DNA from: Halorubrum cibi
GTDB lineage: Archaea > Halobacteriota > Halobacteria > Halobacteriales > Haloferacaceae
Direction: 5' to 3'
Length of the DNA: 64,000 nt
Assembly: GCF_900182635.1 (NCBI RefSeq)
Contig: NZ_FXTD01000002.1
Coordinates: 124,001 to 188,000, forward strand
Shown: positions 26,275 to 35,522 of the stretch, in pieces
Position numbering within the stretch: position 1 is the stretch's first letter
How the letters are laid out: every line of letters starts with the position of its first letter
Notes under the pieces: generated by a model
Told to the model about the DNA's origin: nothing
Database searches by the model: none
What the model saw: the letters and a program-made list of their open reading frames with translations, nothing else
Program-made: the position numbers and the translations under genes

Positions 26275-27498
26275 ATGTCTCCGTACTCGAGACGCCACGC
26301 CCTCCGCGGCGGTCTCGTTACAGCGACGGCCTGTCTTGCGGGATGCGTGTTCTCTCGAGACGAAGACGGCGAAGAGAACGAGCGCGGACGAACGCTTCAC
26401 GAGTCGGATGTCACTCTCAGTTCGACAGCCTCGTGGCCGAGCTACAGGCGTGATGCTCGCAATACCGGGTACGATTCCGACGTTTCGGGTCCGAGAGATG
26501 ACGCTACAGTCGCTTGGCGGTATAGTGCTCGCACCGAGGCGGAATCGGGCGTCGTCGTCGACGGCGGTCGCGTGTATGCTGGCGGATCGATCCTCGACGG
26601 AGAAACTGGCCAGCGGATCGGCGGGGAGTGGGGTGGCCACACGACTACGCCGACCGTCGCCGACGGGACCCTCTTCGTCCCCACGTTCGACCTCGAGGGA
26701 CGAGATCCCGCGACCGGAGAGCTCGATTGGACGTTCGAGCCGGATTCACAGGCCGGCGGACTGGGAGGGGTGACCGTCGCCGACGGGACCGCATACGTTC
26801 TGGGGAAACTGGGGAAACGCGGACGGCCGCCGATATATGCGGTCGATGGTACGTCGGGCGAAGAGGAGTGGCGGTGGACTCCCGACGGCGACGAGATCGG
26901 GTCGGTTCGATCGCCGCTCGCAGTCGCCGACGACACCGTCTATCTCCTCGACGAAAACGGCATAGTGTGTGCTATCGACCGCGAAACTGGCGACGAGAAG
27001 TGGCGACGGCCCACCTTCGTCAGAACGTCCAGTTCCCCGGTCGTCGTCGATGGAACGGTGTACTTCGGCTCGGAGGACAGCGAAGCGACCGCGCTCCGTG
27101 CCGAGGACGGGGAACCACGATGGCGTACGAGACTCGCTCACGAGTCGGAGGAGACCGTCGCGGTCACGTCCGAGTCGGTCTTCGCGACCGGTGGTGAGAA
27201 CGTGACGCGTCTCTCGACGGCGGACGGAACGATCGAGTGGGAGCGGCAGTTTGACGACGTGGGCCAGCTCGGCTCACCGACGGTCGCTGGTGACACCGTC
27301 TACGTGGGGTCTCGAAGCGACGGAACGGTCCTCGCTCTCGCGGCGGGAGATGGGACCGAGAACTGGCGCGTCGAGACGCGGAGCGTCTCTTTCGGAGACT
27401 ATACTCGGAGCGGAGTCGTTGATGGGCCAGCCGTAGTCGACGGCGTCGTGTACGTTGCGACAGAGCCCGGCGATGTGTACGCGATCGCGGAGCTGTGA
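26275..27498 (+). CDS. PQQ-repeat beta-propeller Tat lipoprotein
   Basis: This 407-aa protein starts MSPYSRRHALRGG with a twin-arginine signal and a lipobox CLAGC, so it is probably anchored outside the membrane. The rest is a BamB/PQQ-type propeller with repeated units such as VVVDGGRVYAGGSILDGETG, TVADGTLFVPTFDLEGRD, VVDGTVYFGSEDSEATALRAEDG and VAGDTVYVGSRSDGTVLALAAGDG. No enzyme motif is visible; such propellers serve in protein binding or surface assembly. GC content is visibly lower than in surrounding genes. Confidence 0.85.
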   Translation: MSPYSRRHALRGGLVTATACLAGCVFSRDEDGEENERGRTLHESDVTLSSTASWPSYRRDARNTGYDSDVSGPRDDATVAWRYSARTEAESGVVVDGGRVYAGGSILDGETGQRIGGEWGGHTTTPTVADGTLFVPTFDLEGRDPATGELDWTFEPDSQAGGLGGVTVADGTAYVLGKLGKRGRPPIYAVDGTSGEEEWRWTPDGDEIGSVRSPLAVADDTVYLLDENGIVCAIDRETGDEKWRRPTFVRTSSSPVVVDGTVYFGSEDSEATALRAEDGEPRWRTRLAHESEETVAVTSESVFATGGENVTRLSTADGTIEWERQFDDVGQLGSPTVAGDTVYVGSRSDGTVLALAAGDGTENWRVETRSVSFGDYTRSGVVDGPAVVDGVVYVATEPGDVYAIAEL

Positions 27499-27559
27499 CC
27501 ACTACGGAAAGCAGTTAGCGACGTGCGGTGTCCGGAACTGAATCGGTAAAATCGTCCCG

Positions 27560-28384
27560 CTACTCTATTTCTAGCCGCCAGACGCCGTCAGCCTCGACCT
27601 CGATCCACGAAATACCGGCCGGACTCGCACGCGTCTCGCCGGAGAACTCGCCGATCTGGTTAAACACGACCTCGTCCGGGGTCCCTCCGCTTGCGTCCTC
27701 GTTGTAGACCTCGACGACGAAGTTCCCGCCGTCGGACTCGTGCTCGCCAGTGAACGTCGTCGTCTCCGCAAGCTCGACCGGTCCGACTACCGCGTGTCCG
27801 TCGCCGCTGGCACTGACGCTTGGGGTCCGAATCTCCTCCGGTGGCGCAAACGGCTGCCCGACCGTCATCGACCAGTTGCGTTCGGTCGCGACGGCGAAGT
27901 CGTAGTCCCCGCTATCAGCCGCGAAACAGGCGGCTCCAGCCGTGTCAGAACTGTTGACTACGAGTCCTCCTACTGACCCATCGGTCTCGACGATGAAGTT
28001 CTCTTCACTATCGTTTTGGAAGGCGACGACCGTGAACGCCGATCGAAGTGGAACGGCATCTATGCCGGCCGAGTCGTCGCTAGTGAACGTCTTACTCTGC
28101 GGATCGAACAGCGGATGGTCGGTGTCGAGCGTGTCTCTAACGTCTAACAACGTGTTCGCATCTGACCGCTTCGTGGCACCGATTCCTCCATCCAAGTCCC
28201 GTTCCCGTACCGCTTCATCCTCCGTCTCTGATTGGTTTGGCTGCTCACTGTTATCCGAATCCCGCTCGCTCGGTTCCCCAGCGTTATCCGTACCCCCACA
28301 GCCAGTAAGTGCGGCGACTCCCGCCACCGATAGCCCGAGTATGGCTCGGCGATCGAGGGAACGCGTACGCGGTGGACCAGTCAT
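27560..28384 (-). CDS. Tat lipoprotein of unknown function
   Basis: This 274-aa protein starts MTGPPRTRSLDRRAILGLSVAGVAALTGCGG: twin arginines, hydrophobic core and lipobox ALTGC. A Ser/Asp/Glu-rich linker follows, then two beta-rich parts (PLRSAFTVVAFQNDSEENF and TTFTGEHESDGGNFVVEVYNED). The second half resembles small ligand-binding beta-sandwiches, but I recognise no family. Start 28384 is chosen because upstream codons lack a signal. It is convergent with the PQQ-repeat lipoprotein and shares its lower GC. Confidence 0.7.
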   Translation of the reverse strand: MTGPPRTRSLDRRAILGLSVAGVAALTGCGGTDNAGEPSERDSDNSEQPNQSETEDEAVRERDLDGGIGATKRSDANTLLDVRDTLDTDHPLFDPQSKTFTSDDSAGIDAVPLRSAFTVVAFQNDSEENFIVETDGSVGGLVVNSSDTAGAACFAADSGDYDFAVATERNWSMTVGQPFAPPEEIRTPSVSASGDGHAVVGPVELAETTTFTGEHESDGGNFVVEVYNEDASGGTPDEVVFNQIGEFSGETRASPAGISWIEVEADGVWRLEIE

Positions 28385-28662
28385 TACGACCCGTTCCGAC
28401 ACCTGAAAGATAAGCTCTGTGGGCCTTCCGTGCGTTCCCTTCTCATTCCCCGTTTCGGGTACTCCGCCGAATACAACGCCTAGAGTCGCCGTTTCGAACT
28501 CTCGGTTCCGCAAAGACGGGATTCCGAGACGAGGATTGAGCGGCTTGCCCTCCGAATCCCGTCAAGTGAGCGAACGAATTGGCCCTGTACCGAGCGATCC
28601 GCTGCTGCTCCGAGACGGGAACAGACACAAGGACTATTCGAGGGGCCCGCCTCGGGCGACGT

Positions 28663-29043
28663 ATGAGCGATGCCGACGCGGACGCCGAGGTGACGGTGGA
28701 GTTCGGCGAGGACGGGCTGGTCCCCGCGATCGCACAGGACGCCGAGGACGGCGAGGTGTTGATGCTCGCGTACGTCTCGCCGGAGGCGCTCGAGCGGACC
28801 CGCGAGACGGGCGAGGCCCACTACTACTCCCGCTCGCGCGATGAGCTGTGGCACAAGGGCGGCTCCTCGGGTCACACTCAGAGCGTCGAGGAGATCCGCG
28901 TCGACTGCGACGCCGACACGCTGCTGTATCTCGTCGATCAGTCGGTCGGCGCGTGCCACACCGGTCACCGGTCGTGTTTCCACCGCACGATCGACGGCGA
29001 AAACGTCGGCGAGCGAGTCTTCGACCCCGACGAGGTGTACTGA
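28663..29043 (+). CDS. hisI: Phosphoribosyl-AMP cyclohydrolase
   Basis: This 126-aa enzyme opens the adenine ring of phosphoribosyl-AMP in histidine synthesis. Motifs are [23 protein letters not shown]-like [20 protein letters not shown], the metal-binding [13 protein letters not shown] and the Cys/His block [13 protein letters not shown]. It is the stand-alone archaeal form without the HisE domain. ATG 28663 is chosen for its match to the family. Its TGA overlaps the ATG of the next gene (TGATG). Confidence 0.95.
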   Translation: MSDADADAEVTVEFGEDGLVPAIAQDAEDGEVLMLAYVSPEALERTRETGEAHYYSRSRDELWHKGGSSGHTQSVEEIRVDCDADTLLYLVDQSVGACHTGHRSCFHRTIDGENVGERVFDPDEVY

Positions 29044-30221
29044 TGGCCCCTCCGGAAGTCGGTCGTGACTCCGAGACGGAGCCCGACCCCCCATCCGCCG
29101 ACGCGACCCGGTCCGCTGGCGAGGCGGCCGCGGAGCTTCGCGAGCGGTACGACGAGCTCTCCCGGCTCGAGTCACGTATCGCGGAGCTGGGACGCGATCG
29201 CGTGGAGACCGCCGCCGACGCCTACCGCCGGGCCCACCGCGTGCTCGATCAGTACGAGGAGGACGCGGTCGGCACCGGCGACTTCGGCTCGTACGTCCAG
29301 TTCGAGGGGGAGTTCGCGAACGCGGTCGACGTCGACGACGACGTGCCCGCGGCGGACGCGTTCGCCGACGCCGACGAGGCCGTCGACAAGCGCCGGCTCT
29401 CCGAGTCCGACTTCGCCGCGGCCCGCGAGGCGCTCGAGCCCGCCGGCGACTACGTCGAGTTGCTCGCCGACCGCGACGACGCGGTCGACGCGTACCGGCG
29501 CGCCCGGAAGGCCGCCACCGACGCCCGCGACGACCTCGACGACCGGCTCGAAGAACTGCGTGAGGTCGCCGACATGGCGGACGCCGACCTCGACGCCGAC
29601 GTCTCGCGGCTCCGCGAGCCGATCGAGAGGTACAACGACGCGGTCCGCGAGTCGTTCCGCGAGTTCTACGCCTCGGAGTCCACCCGTGACGTCCTGGACT
29701 TCCTCGAGCGCGCGGACGCGACCCCCTTCGTCGACGCCGACCTCCCGCCGACGGACCTCCGCGAGTACGTCGACGAGCATCCCGCCGGCAAGGAGCCGAT
29801 CCCCACCCTGCTCGAGTACGCCGACTACTCCAACTCGAAGCTCGAACACTACGTCGACGACGTGGGGGCGCTCCGGACCGCGGTGGCCGTCCACCAGACG
29901 TTCCTCGACCGGATCGACGCGGAGCCGCTGACGCTCGACTGGCCGCCCGCCCCGGGCGACGAGCTGGCCTACGAGATCGACGAGCTGGTCCCGCTCGTCT
30001 CGCGGATCGCCGACGACGAGGCGGTCGCGGAACTCCGGTCGATCCGCGATCTCGCCCGCGACGAGGAGTACGAGCGGCTCCGACGCGCCGCGGTCGTGCG
30101 GGACGCGCTCGACGCCGAGGAACTGGCCCTGATCGAGCGCGGCGAGGTCGACGATCGGGTCGACGAGGCGGAGCGGACGCTCTCGCTCGTCGACGACGTG
30201 CTCGCGGAGACGGAGCGGTAG
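29043..30221 (+). CDS. Haloarchaeal coiled-coil protein
   Basis: This 392-aa, strongly acidic protein is mostly helical. Heptad-rich stretches include AAELRERYDELSRLESRIAEL (about 28-48) and ARDDLDDRLEELREVADMADA (about 160-182). A conserved-looking middle reads PAGKEPIPTLLEYADYSNSKLEHYV. No catalytic motif, signal peptide or membrane segment is visible. It is translationally coupled to hisI by a 1-nt overlap, but a histidine-related role is not implied by its sequence. I recognise it only as a conserved haloarchaeal type. Confidence 0.75.
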   Translation: MAPPEVGRDSETEPDPPSADATRSAGEAAAELRERYDELSRLESRIAELGRDRVETAADAYRRAHRVLDQYEEDAVGTGDFGSYVQFEGEFANAVDVDDDVPAADAFADADEAVDKRRLSESDFAAAREALEPAGDYVELLADRDDAVDAYRRARKAATDARDDLDDRLEELREVADMADADLDADVSRLREPIERYNDAVRESFREFYASESTRDVLDFLERADATPFVDADLPPTDLREYVDEHPAGKEPIPTLLEYADYSNSKLEHYVDDVGALRTAVAVHQTFLDRIDAEPLTLDWPPAPGDELAYEIDELVPLVSRIADDEAVAELRSIRDLARDEEYERLRRAAVVRDALDAEELALIERGEVDDRVDEAERTLSLVDDVLAETER

Positions 30222-30298
30222 GGACGGCATGGCAGGTGGCCGGCAGGTTGCCCCGTCGACCGCGGCAGTTTAAGTCCCGAGGGCGACGAGACGACGAC

Positions 30299-30697
30299 AT
30301 GACCCGATTCGACGCCGCGACGGAGTCGGAGCGACTGGCGCTGTTCGCGGACGCGGCGGCGGCCCACCGCGCCCGGTCGAGCGACGTGATGACCGTCGAC
30401 GTCGACCCCGACAGCGACGTCACGGACGGCGGGGAGGTCCCGCCGTGGATCCAGCTCGTGGGCACCGAGATCGTCCTGGACTGTACCGACGACGAACTCG
30501 ACCGGCTGAAGGGCCTCCTCGACGAGTTCCCCGAGTTCCGGATCGACGAACTCGTGACGCCGGAGGAGGCGGAGGGCACGAACGCGGTCGTCACCGCCCG
30601 GTCGGACGCGAACCGCGTTGCGGGGTTCATCGAGCGCGCCTTCCGGGAGGTGTACGGGCTGGAGGAGACGTACAAGGCGTGGGTCACCGCGGTCTGA
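30299..30697 (+). CDS. Conserved haloarchaeal protein of unknown function
   Basis: This 132-aa acidic protein has no motif that I can name. Features are an N-terminal helix ATESERLALFADAAAAHRAR, a middle PPWIQLVGTEIVLDCTDDELDRL and a C-terminal helix RVAGFIERAFREVYGLEETYKAWV. It looks like a compact cytosolic alpha/beta domain. The ATG at 30299 follows a TTTAAG element about 30 nt upstream, suggesting a leaderless transcript of its own. Confidence 0.7.
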   Translation: MTRFDAATESERLALFADAAAAHRARSSDVMTVDVDPDSDVTDGGEVPPWIQLVGTEIVLDCTDDELDRLKGLLDEFPEFRIDELVTPEEAEGTNAVVTARSDANRVAGFIERAFREVYGLEETYKAWVTAV

Positions 30698-30783
30698 CGA
30701 GCGTCGATCGGCGCGCTCCCGTCGTCGACCGTTTCGTCTGCGGGATCAATAGCTTGAAACCGGCTCCGGACCCGTACACGCAC

Positions 30784-30948
30784 ATGGCGCTCGAAAAGGA
30801 CGTGGACTGTCCGGCCTGCGGGGAGACGCACTCGTTCTACCGGACGGCGGCGACGACCCTCCACCTCGGGGAGAAGACGAAGTGGCGGTGTCCGGAGTGC
30901 GGCTTCGGCTACATCGAGATCAACGGCATCAGCACGCTGTCGGCCTGA
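30784..30948 (+). CDS. Small zinc-ribbon protein
   Basis: This 54-aa protein has two CPxCG knuckles, DCPACGETHSFYRT and WRCPECGFGYIEING, separated by about 28 residues, a classic zinc ribbon. It starts at ATG 30784 and ends at TGA 30948. It lies just after the unknown 132-aa gene on the same strand. CPxCG microproteins are abundant in haloarchaea and several affect growth or biofilm formation; the role of this one is unknown. Confidence 0.75.
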   Translation: MALEKDVDCPACGETHSFYRTAATTLHLGEKTKWRCPECGFGYIEINGISTLSA

Positions 30949-30976
30949 CTCCTCCCTTCTTCGATTCCCGATCTCC

Positions 30977-31882
30977 TCACCCGATCAGCCCGATGATCGC
31001 GTAGAGCGACGCGATCGACGCGACCGTCGTGGCGAAGACGTTCCGGGAGGCGAACTCGGCGTCGCCGCCGAGCTCGGTCGCGAACACGTACGTCGAGACC
31101 GCCGTCGGCGTTCCGAGCATGACCACGCCGGCCGCCAGCGCCGCGCTCCCGACGCCGAACCCCGAGAGCGTCAGCCACGCGATCGCCGGGGCGAGACCGA
31201 GCTTGAGCGCGAGGACCGATCCGGTCGCGCCGGGGTCGGTCACCGGGAGGTCGACGCGGAGCGACGCCCCGACGCAGAGCAGCGCCAGCGGGAGCACGAG
31301 CGACCCGAGGAGGTCGAGCCCGGAGGTGACCACGACGGGCACGGGAACCCCCGCGGCACCGATCGCGACCCCGGCGACCAACGCGATCAGGACGGGGTTC
31401 CGCGCGAGGGCGCTCGCCTCGCGGGCGACGCTCGTCTCGGCCCCGTTGACGGTGCTCAACACGGTGACGGTGAGCGGCACCTGGACTAAGAGCGCCACGC
31501 CGAGGACCACGCTCGCGAGCGCGGTCACGTCCGGCTCGAACGTCGCGGCGACGAGCGGCAAGCCGAGGTAGCCGAGGTTCGAGTGGTACGACTGGACGAC
31601 CGCCACGCTGCGGCGCGCCGTCGGCCGGTTCCGGTGGAGGAGCCACGCGACAGCGGCGGTGCCCAAAAGGGAGGCGAGGACGGCGACGACGAGCGCGCCG
31701 GAGAGGAGGTCCGCGATCGACCGGTCGTACGTCGCGACGAAGACGAGCGAGGGGAGCGCGACGTAGTAGGTGGCGGCGTTGAGTCGGTCGGTCCGAGACG
31801 CGTTCAACGCGCCGACGCCGCGGAGTCCCGTGCCGACGAGCAGCACCCCGAGCATCCAGAGGAGGCGCAGGAGAACGTCCAT
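30977..31882 (-). CDS. AEC-family transporter
   Basis: This 301-aa membrane protein has about ten hydrophobic segments in two halves, as in the auxin efflux carrier superfamily: VLLVGTGLRGVGALNA, ATYYVALPSLVFVATYD, SNLGYLGLPLVAATFE, LLGSLVLPLALLCVGASL, VVMLGTPTAVSTYVFA and a C-terminal LYAIIGLIG. The family exports organic anions such as malate or malonate; the substrate here cannot be told. It is convergent with the zinc-ribbon gene. Confidence 0.88.
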   Translation of the reverse strand: MDVLLRLLWMLGVLLVGTGLRGVGALNASRTDRLNAATYYVALPSLVFVATYDRSIADLLSGALVVAVLASLLGTAAVAWLLHRNRPTARRSVAVVQSYHSNLGYLGLPLVAATFEPDVTALASVVLGVALLVQVPLTVTVLSTVNGAETSVAREASALARNPVLIALVAGVAIGAAGVPVPVVVTSGLDLLGSLVLPLALLCVGASLRVDLPVTDPGATGSVLALKLGLAPAIAWLTLSGFGVGSAALAAGVVMLGTPTAVSTYVFATELGGDAEFASRNVFATTVASIASLYAIIGLIG

Positions 31883-32003
31883 GCCGCCCGGACGCGTCCG
31901 GCGATGTTGACCGTTCCGGCGAGGCGGAGCCGTCCGATCGGACGGCGACCGAATCGGGCCGGGCGCGATCGCGTCGGGCCGGGTGCGATCGAGTCGGAGT
32001 GAC

Positions 32004-32801
32004 CTACAGGTTCGCGTTGCCCGCGCCGCCGTCGAGGACGATCGACTGGCCGTTGATGTACCCCGACTTCGGCGAGGAGAGGAACGCGGCGGTGTTGCCG
32101 AGTTCCATCGGGTCGCCGATGCGCTCGACGGGAATTCCCTCGCCCCAGGCGGCGAGCCCCTCCTCGTAGGAGTCGTACTCGCCGCGCTCGACGGCCTGGT
32201 TCACGAGGTCCTCGATCCGGCTCGTCTCGTGCGGGCCGGGGAGGACGGCGTTCGCGCGCACGTCCGGCGCGAGCTCCTTCGAGAGCGTCTTCTCCAGTCC
32301 GATCACGCTCATGCGGACGGAGTTCGAGAGGACGAGCCCGTCGATGGCCTCCTTGACCGACCGGGAGGCGACGTTGACGATGGTGCCGCCGTCGCCCTCC
32401 TGAAGCGGGTCGGCCGCCTCACGACAGAGGCGGACGACGCTCATCACGAGCAGGTCGTACGCGTGGTACCAGTCGTCGTCGTCGGTGTCCAGGAACGGCC
32501 CGGACGGCGGGCCGCCCGCGGAGGTGACGAGGTGGTCGAGCCGACCGAACTCCTCGAGCGTCTCGTCGACGAGCCCGACCACGTCGTCCTCGTTCGTCAG
32601 GTCGCCCTGGACGGGGTGGACGCGCGCGTCGCCCGTCGCCTCCTCGCGCAGTTCCTCGGCGGCCGCTTCGAGTCGGTCCCCGTCGCGGCCGTTGATCACG
32701 ACGTTGACGCCCTCGCGGGCGAGTGCGGTCGCGGCCGCGTTTCCGAGCCCGTCGCTGGACGCCGTCGTCAGCGCCACGTTGCCCTCGATCTCTAGATCCA
32801 T
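32004..32801 (-). CDS. SDR-fold oxidoreductase-like protein lacking the catalytic Tyr-Lys
   Basis: This 265-aa Rossmann protein follows the short-chain dehydrogenase plan: VALTTASSDGLGNAAATALA in place of TGxxxGxG, LVTSAGGPPSG in place of NNAG, and the C-terminal GYINGQSIVLDGG. Where YxxxK is expected it reads LSNSVRM, so the catalytic tyrosine and lysine are absent; the nucleotide motif is also atypical. This matches an SDR-like subgroup without the standard tetrad. It is divergent from a CoA-transferase gene. It may bind a cofactor or a partner, or use other residues. Confidence 0.85.
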   Translation of the reverse strand: MDLEIEGNVALTTASSDGLGNAAATALAREGVNVVINGRDGDRLEAAAEELREEATGDARVHPVQGDLTNEDDVVGLVDETLEEFGRLDHLVTSAGGPPSGPFLDTDDDDWYHAYDLLVMSVVRLCREAADPLQEGDGGTIVNVASRSVKEAIDGLVLSNSVRMSVIGLEKTLSKELAPDVRANAVLPGPHETSRIEDLVNQAVERGEYDSYEEGLAAWGEGIPVERIGDPMELGNTAAFLSSPKSGYINGQSIVLDGGAGNANL

Positions 32802-32918
32802 ACGACGACTGTCTCACCCGACGAGTTAATGGTTACCGACTCGGCCACCGGGGCCGGCGACGAGGGCTTTATGCCGGTCGGCTCGGAGGTGCGCGTATGC
32901 GAGGAATGCGAGGCAACC

Positions 32919-34169
32919 ATGGTCGGTGAGGCGCGCGACCCGTCGGGCGACACCGGGCCGCTGGACGGCGTCACGGTGCTCGACGCCTCCCGCGTGCTCG
33001 TGGGACCGTTCTGTACGATGCAGCTCGGCGACCTCGGCGCGGACGTGATCAAGATCGAACGGCCCGGCGTGGGCGACCAGACGCGGACGTGGGTGCCGCC
33101 GGCCTTCGGCGAGGGCGAGAACGCCCAGAGCGCCTACTATACGAGCGTCAACCGGAACAAGCGCTCGGTCGTGTTGAACCTCGCGAGCGAGGAGGGGCAG
33201 GACGTCTTCCGCGACCTCGCCCGCGAGGCCGACGTCGTCGTCGAGAACTTCCGGGTGGGCAAGACCGCCGACTGGGGCCTCGATTACCCCGACCTCGTCG
33301 AGGAGAACCCGGAACTGATCTACTGCGGCATCTCCGGGTACGGCGAGTGGGGCCCCGACCGCGACGCGCCGGCGTACGACATCGTGATGCAGGCGAAGGG
33401 CGGGTTGATGTCGATCACGGGCGTCGAGGACGGCCCCCCGGTCCGGATCGGCGTCGCGCTCGCGGACATCGGCGCGGGGATGTACGCCACCCAGGCGATC
33501 CTGGCCGCGCTGCTGGAACGCGAGCTCGGCGACGGCACGGGTCAGAAGATCGACGTGAGCCTGCTCGACGGCCAGGCCGCCTGGATGAGTTACATGGCGG
33601 CGAACTACTTCGCGAGCGGCGAGTCGCCCGGGCGGATGGGGAGCAAACACCCGAACATCGCGCCGTACCGCGCGTTCGAGACCGAGGACGACTACGTCGT
33701 CGTCGGCTGTTCGGCGGACTCCTTCTGGCCGCGGCTGTGTGACGCGCTCGACCGGCCAGACCTGCTCGCCGACGAGCGGTTCGAGATCAACGAGAAACGG
33801 GTGAAAAACCGCGAGGCACTCGACGCCGAGCTCGAAGCCGAGTTCGGCGCGATGACGACGGAGGAGGCCGTCGAGACGCTCACCGGCCACGACGTGCCCG
33901 CGAGCCACGTCCGCGACATGGCGGAGCTGTTCGACGACCCGCAGATCGAGGCGCGCGACATGCGCCTCGAGATAGACCACCCCGAGGTCGGCACCGTGGA
34001 GGTGCCGGGGTCGCCGATGAAGTTCTCGCGGACGCCCGTGACGGTCCGCCGGCACCCGCCCATGCTCGGCGAACACACCGAGGACGTCCTCCGCGAGTAC
34101 GGCTACGCCGACGAAGACCTCGCCGATCTCGTCGAGGCGGACGTGATCCCCGAGCCGGTCGAAGAGTAA
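32919..34169 (+). CDS. Class III (CaiB/BaiF) CoA-transferase
   Basis: This 416-aa enzyme moves CoA between organic acids. It starts GPLDGVTVLDASRVLVGPF, followed by LGDLGADVIKIERPGVGD, NRNKRSVVLNL, VVENFRVG and the block with the catalytic aspartate, APAYDIVMQAKGG. The C-terminal PPMLGEHTEDVL is also typical. ATG 32919 is preferred; in-frame starts at 32829 and 32871 would add residues outside the family. The acids used cannot be predicted. The divergent SDR-like gene may belong to the same pathway. Confidence 0.92.
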   Translation: MVGEARDPSGDTGPLDGVTVLDASRVLVGPFCTMQLGDLGADVIKIERPGVGDQTRTWVPPAFGEGENAQSAYYTSVNRNKRSVVLNLASEEGQDVFRDLAREADVVVENFRVGKTADWGLDYPDLVEENPELIYCGISGYGEWGPDRDAPAYDIVMQAKGGLMSITGVEDGPPVRIGVALADIGAGMYATQAILAALLERELGDGTGQKIDVSLLDGQAAWMSYMAANYFASGESPGRMGSKHPNIAPYRAFETEDDYVVVGCSADSFWPRLCDALDRPDLLADERFEINEKRVKNREALDAELEAEFGAMTTEEAVETLTGHDVPASHVRDMAELFDDPQIEARDMRLEIDHPEVGTVEVPGSPMKFSRTPVTVRRHPPMLGEHTEDVLREYGYADEDLADLVEADVIPEPVEE

Positions 34170-34237
34170 GCCGACCCGAACCGATCGGGGGTTCGCCGAC
34201 CGATGGAGCAAAGTCCCCCGGTGTGTGATCCCAGGCC

Positions 34238-35452
34238 ATGGAGACCACCGACGCCTTCGAGGGGCTCTCGTGTGTCGACTGCGAGGAGACGTTCGACGCC
34301 GAGACGGCCACGCACCGGTGTCCGGACTGCGACGGGATCTTGGACCCGAGCTACGACCTCGATCGGATAGACCTGACGCCCGCGGACCTCGAGGGCCGCC
34401 CCGGCGAGTCGATGTGGCGGTACGAGGAGCTGCTCCCGTTCACCCGCGAGGCCGCGGTGACGCTCGGGGAGGGGGACACCCCGCTCGCCGAGTGTCCCGC
34501 GCTCGCGGAGGCGATGGGCGTCGGGCGGGTGCTCCTGAAGGACGAGGGCGCGAACCCGACGGGGACGTTCAAGGACCGCGGGCAGTCGCTCGCGATGACC
34601 GCGGCGCGCGAGCACGGCGCGAGCGAGGTGGCGCTGAACAGCGCCGGCAACGCGGGGCAGGCGGCGGCGGCGTACGCGGCCCGCGCCGACCTCGACGCGC
34701 ACGTCTTCCTGCCGTCGCGGGCGGGGTTCACCCAGAAGGCGATGACGGAGGTCCACGGCGCGGACCTGACCGTGACCGACCCCGTCGGCGGGGACTCGCA
34801 GATCGGCGACGCGGGCCGGGCGTACGCCGCGGCGATGGACGATCACCCCGACTGGTACTCCACGAAGACGTTCGTCACGCCGTACCGCCACGAGGGGAAG
34901 AAGACGATGGCGCTGGAGCTCTTGGAGCAGCTCGACTGGGAAGCTCCGGACGCGGTGGTGTACCCGACCGGCGGCGGCGTCGGGCTCGTCGGGATGCACA
35001 AGGCGGCCCGCGAGGCCCGCGCGCTCGGCTGGTGTGACGACCTCGTGCCGATGTACGCCGCACAGGCGGCGGGGTGCGCACCGGTCGTCGACGCCTACGA
35101 GGCTGGCGCGGACCGCCACGAGCCGCTCGCGGACGGGGAGGTCGACACCGCCTGTAACGGGATCGCGATCCCCGATCCGGGCGCGAGCCCGCTGATCCTC
35201 GAGGCGATCCGCGAATCGGACGGCGGCGCGGTCGCGACGACCGACCGCGAGATCCTCGACGCCGCGATCACGGTCGCCCGCGAGGAGGGGCTCGAGATCG
35301 GCGCGACGTGCGCGGCGGCGGCCTCGGGGGCGTTCGCGCTCGCGGAATCGGGCGAGTTCGGCCCGGACGACACGGTCGTCCTCCTGAACACGGGCGCGGG
35401 AAACAAGGACGTCGACACCCTTCGGGCACACGTCGGCGAGAGCGAGGCCTGA
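34238..35452 (+). CDS. thrC: Threonine synthase
   Basis: This 404-aa PLP enzyme converts O-phosphohomoserine to threonine. It has an N-terminal zinc ribbon (SCVDCEETFDAETATHRCPDC) typical of the archaeal form, the PLP lysine in NPTGTFKDRG, SAGNAGQAAAAYAAR, YPTGGGVGLVGMHKA and the C-terminal LLNTGAGNKD. Length is normal. It is a stand-alone gene between the CoA-transferase and 6-phosphogluconate dehydrogenase. Confidence 0.93.
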   Translation: METTDAFEGLSCVDCEETFDAETATHRCPDCDGILDPSYDLDRIDLTPADLEGRPGESMWRYEELLPFTREAAVTLGEGDTPLAECPALAEAMGVGRVLLKDEGANPTGTFKDRGQSLAMTAAREHGASEVALNSAGNAGQAAAAYAARADLDAHVFLPSRAGFTQKAMTEVHGADLTVTDPVGGDSQIGDAGRAYAAAMDDHPDWYSTKTFVTPYRHEGKKTMALELLEQLDWEAPDAVVYPTGGGVGLVGMHKAAREARALGWCDDLVPMYAAQAAGCAPVVDAYEAGADRHEPLADGEVDTACNGIAIPDPGASPLILEAIRESDGGAVATTDREILDAAITVAREEGLEIGATCAAAASGAFALAESGEFGPDDTVVLLNTGAGNKDVDTLRAHVGESEA

Positions 35453-35522
35453 CGCGCGTCGGAAGCGAGGACGGCCCCGACGAACCGGAACCACTAGGGC
35501 GGGCGGCGGCCACCCCTCGCGC

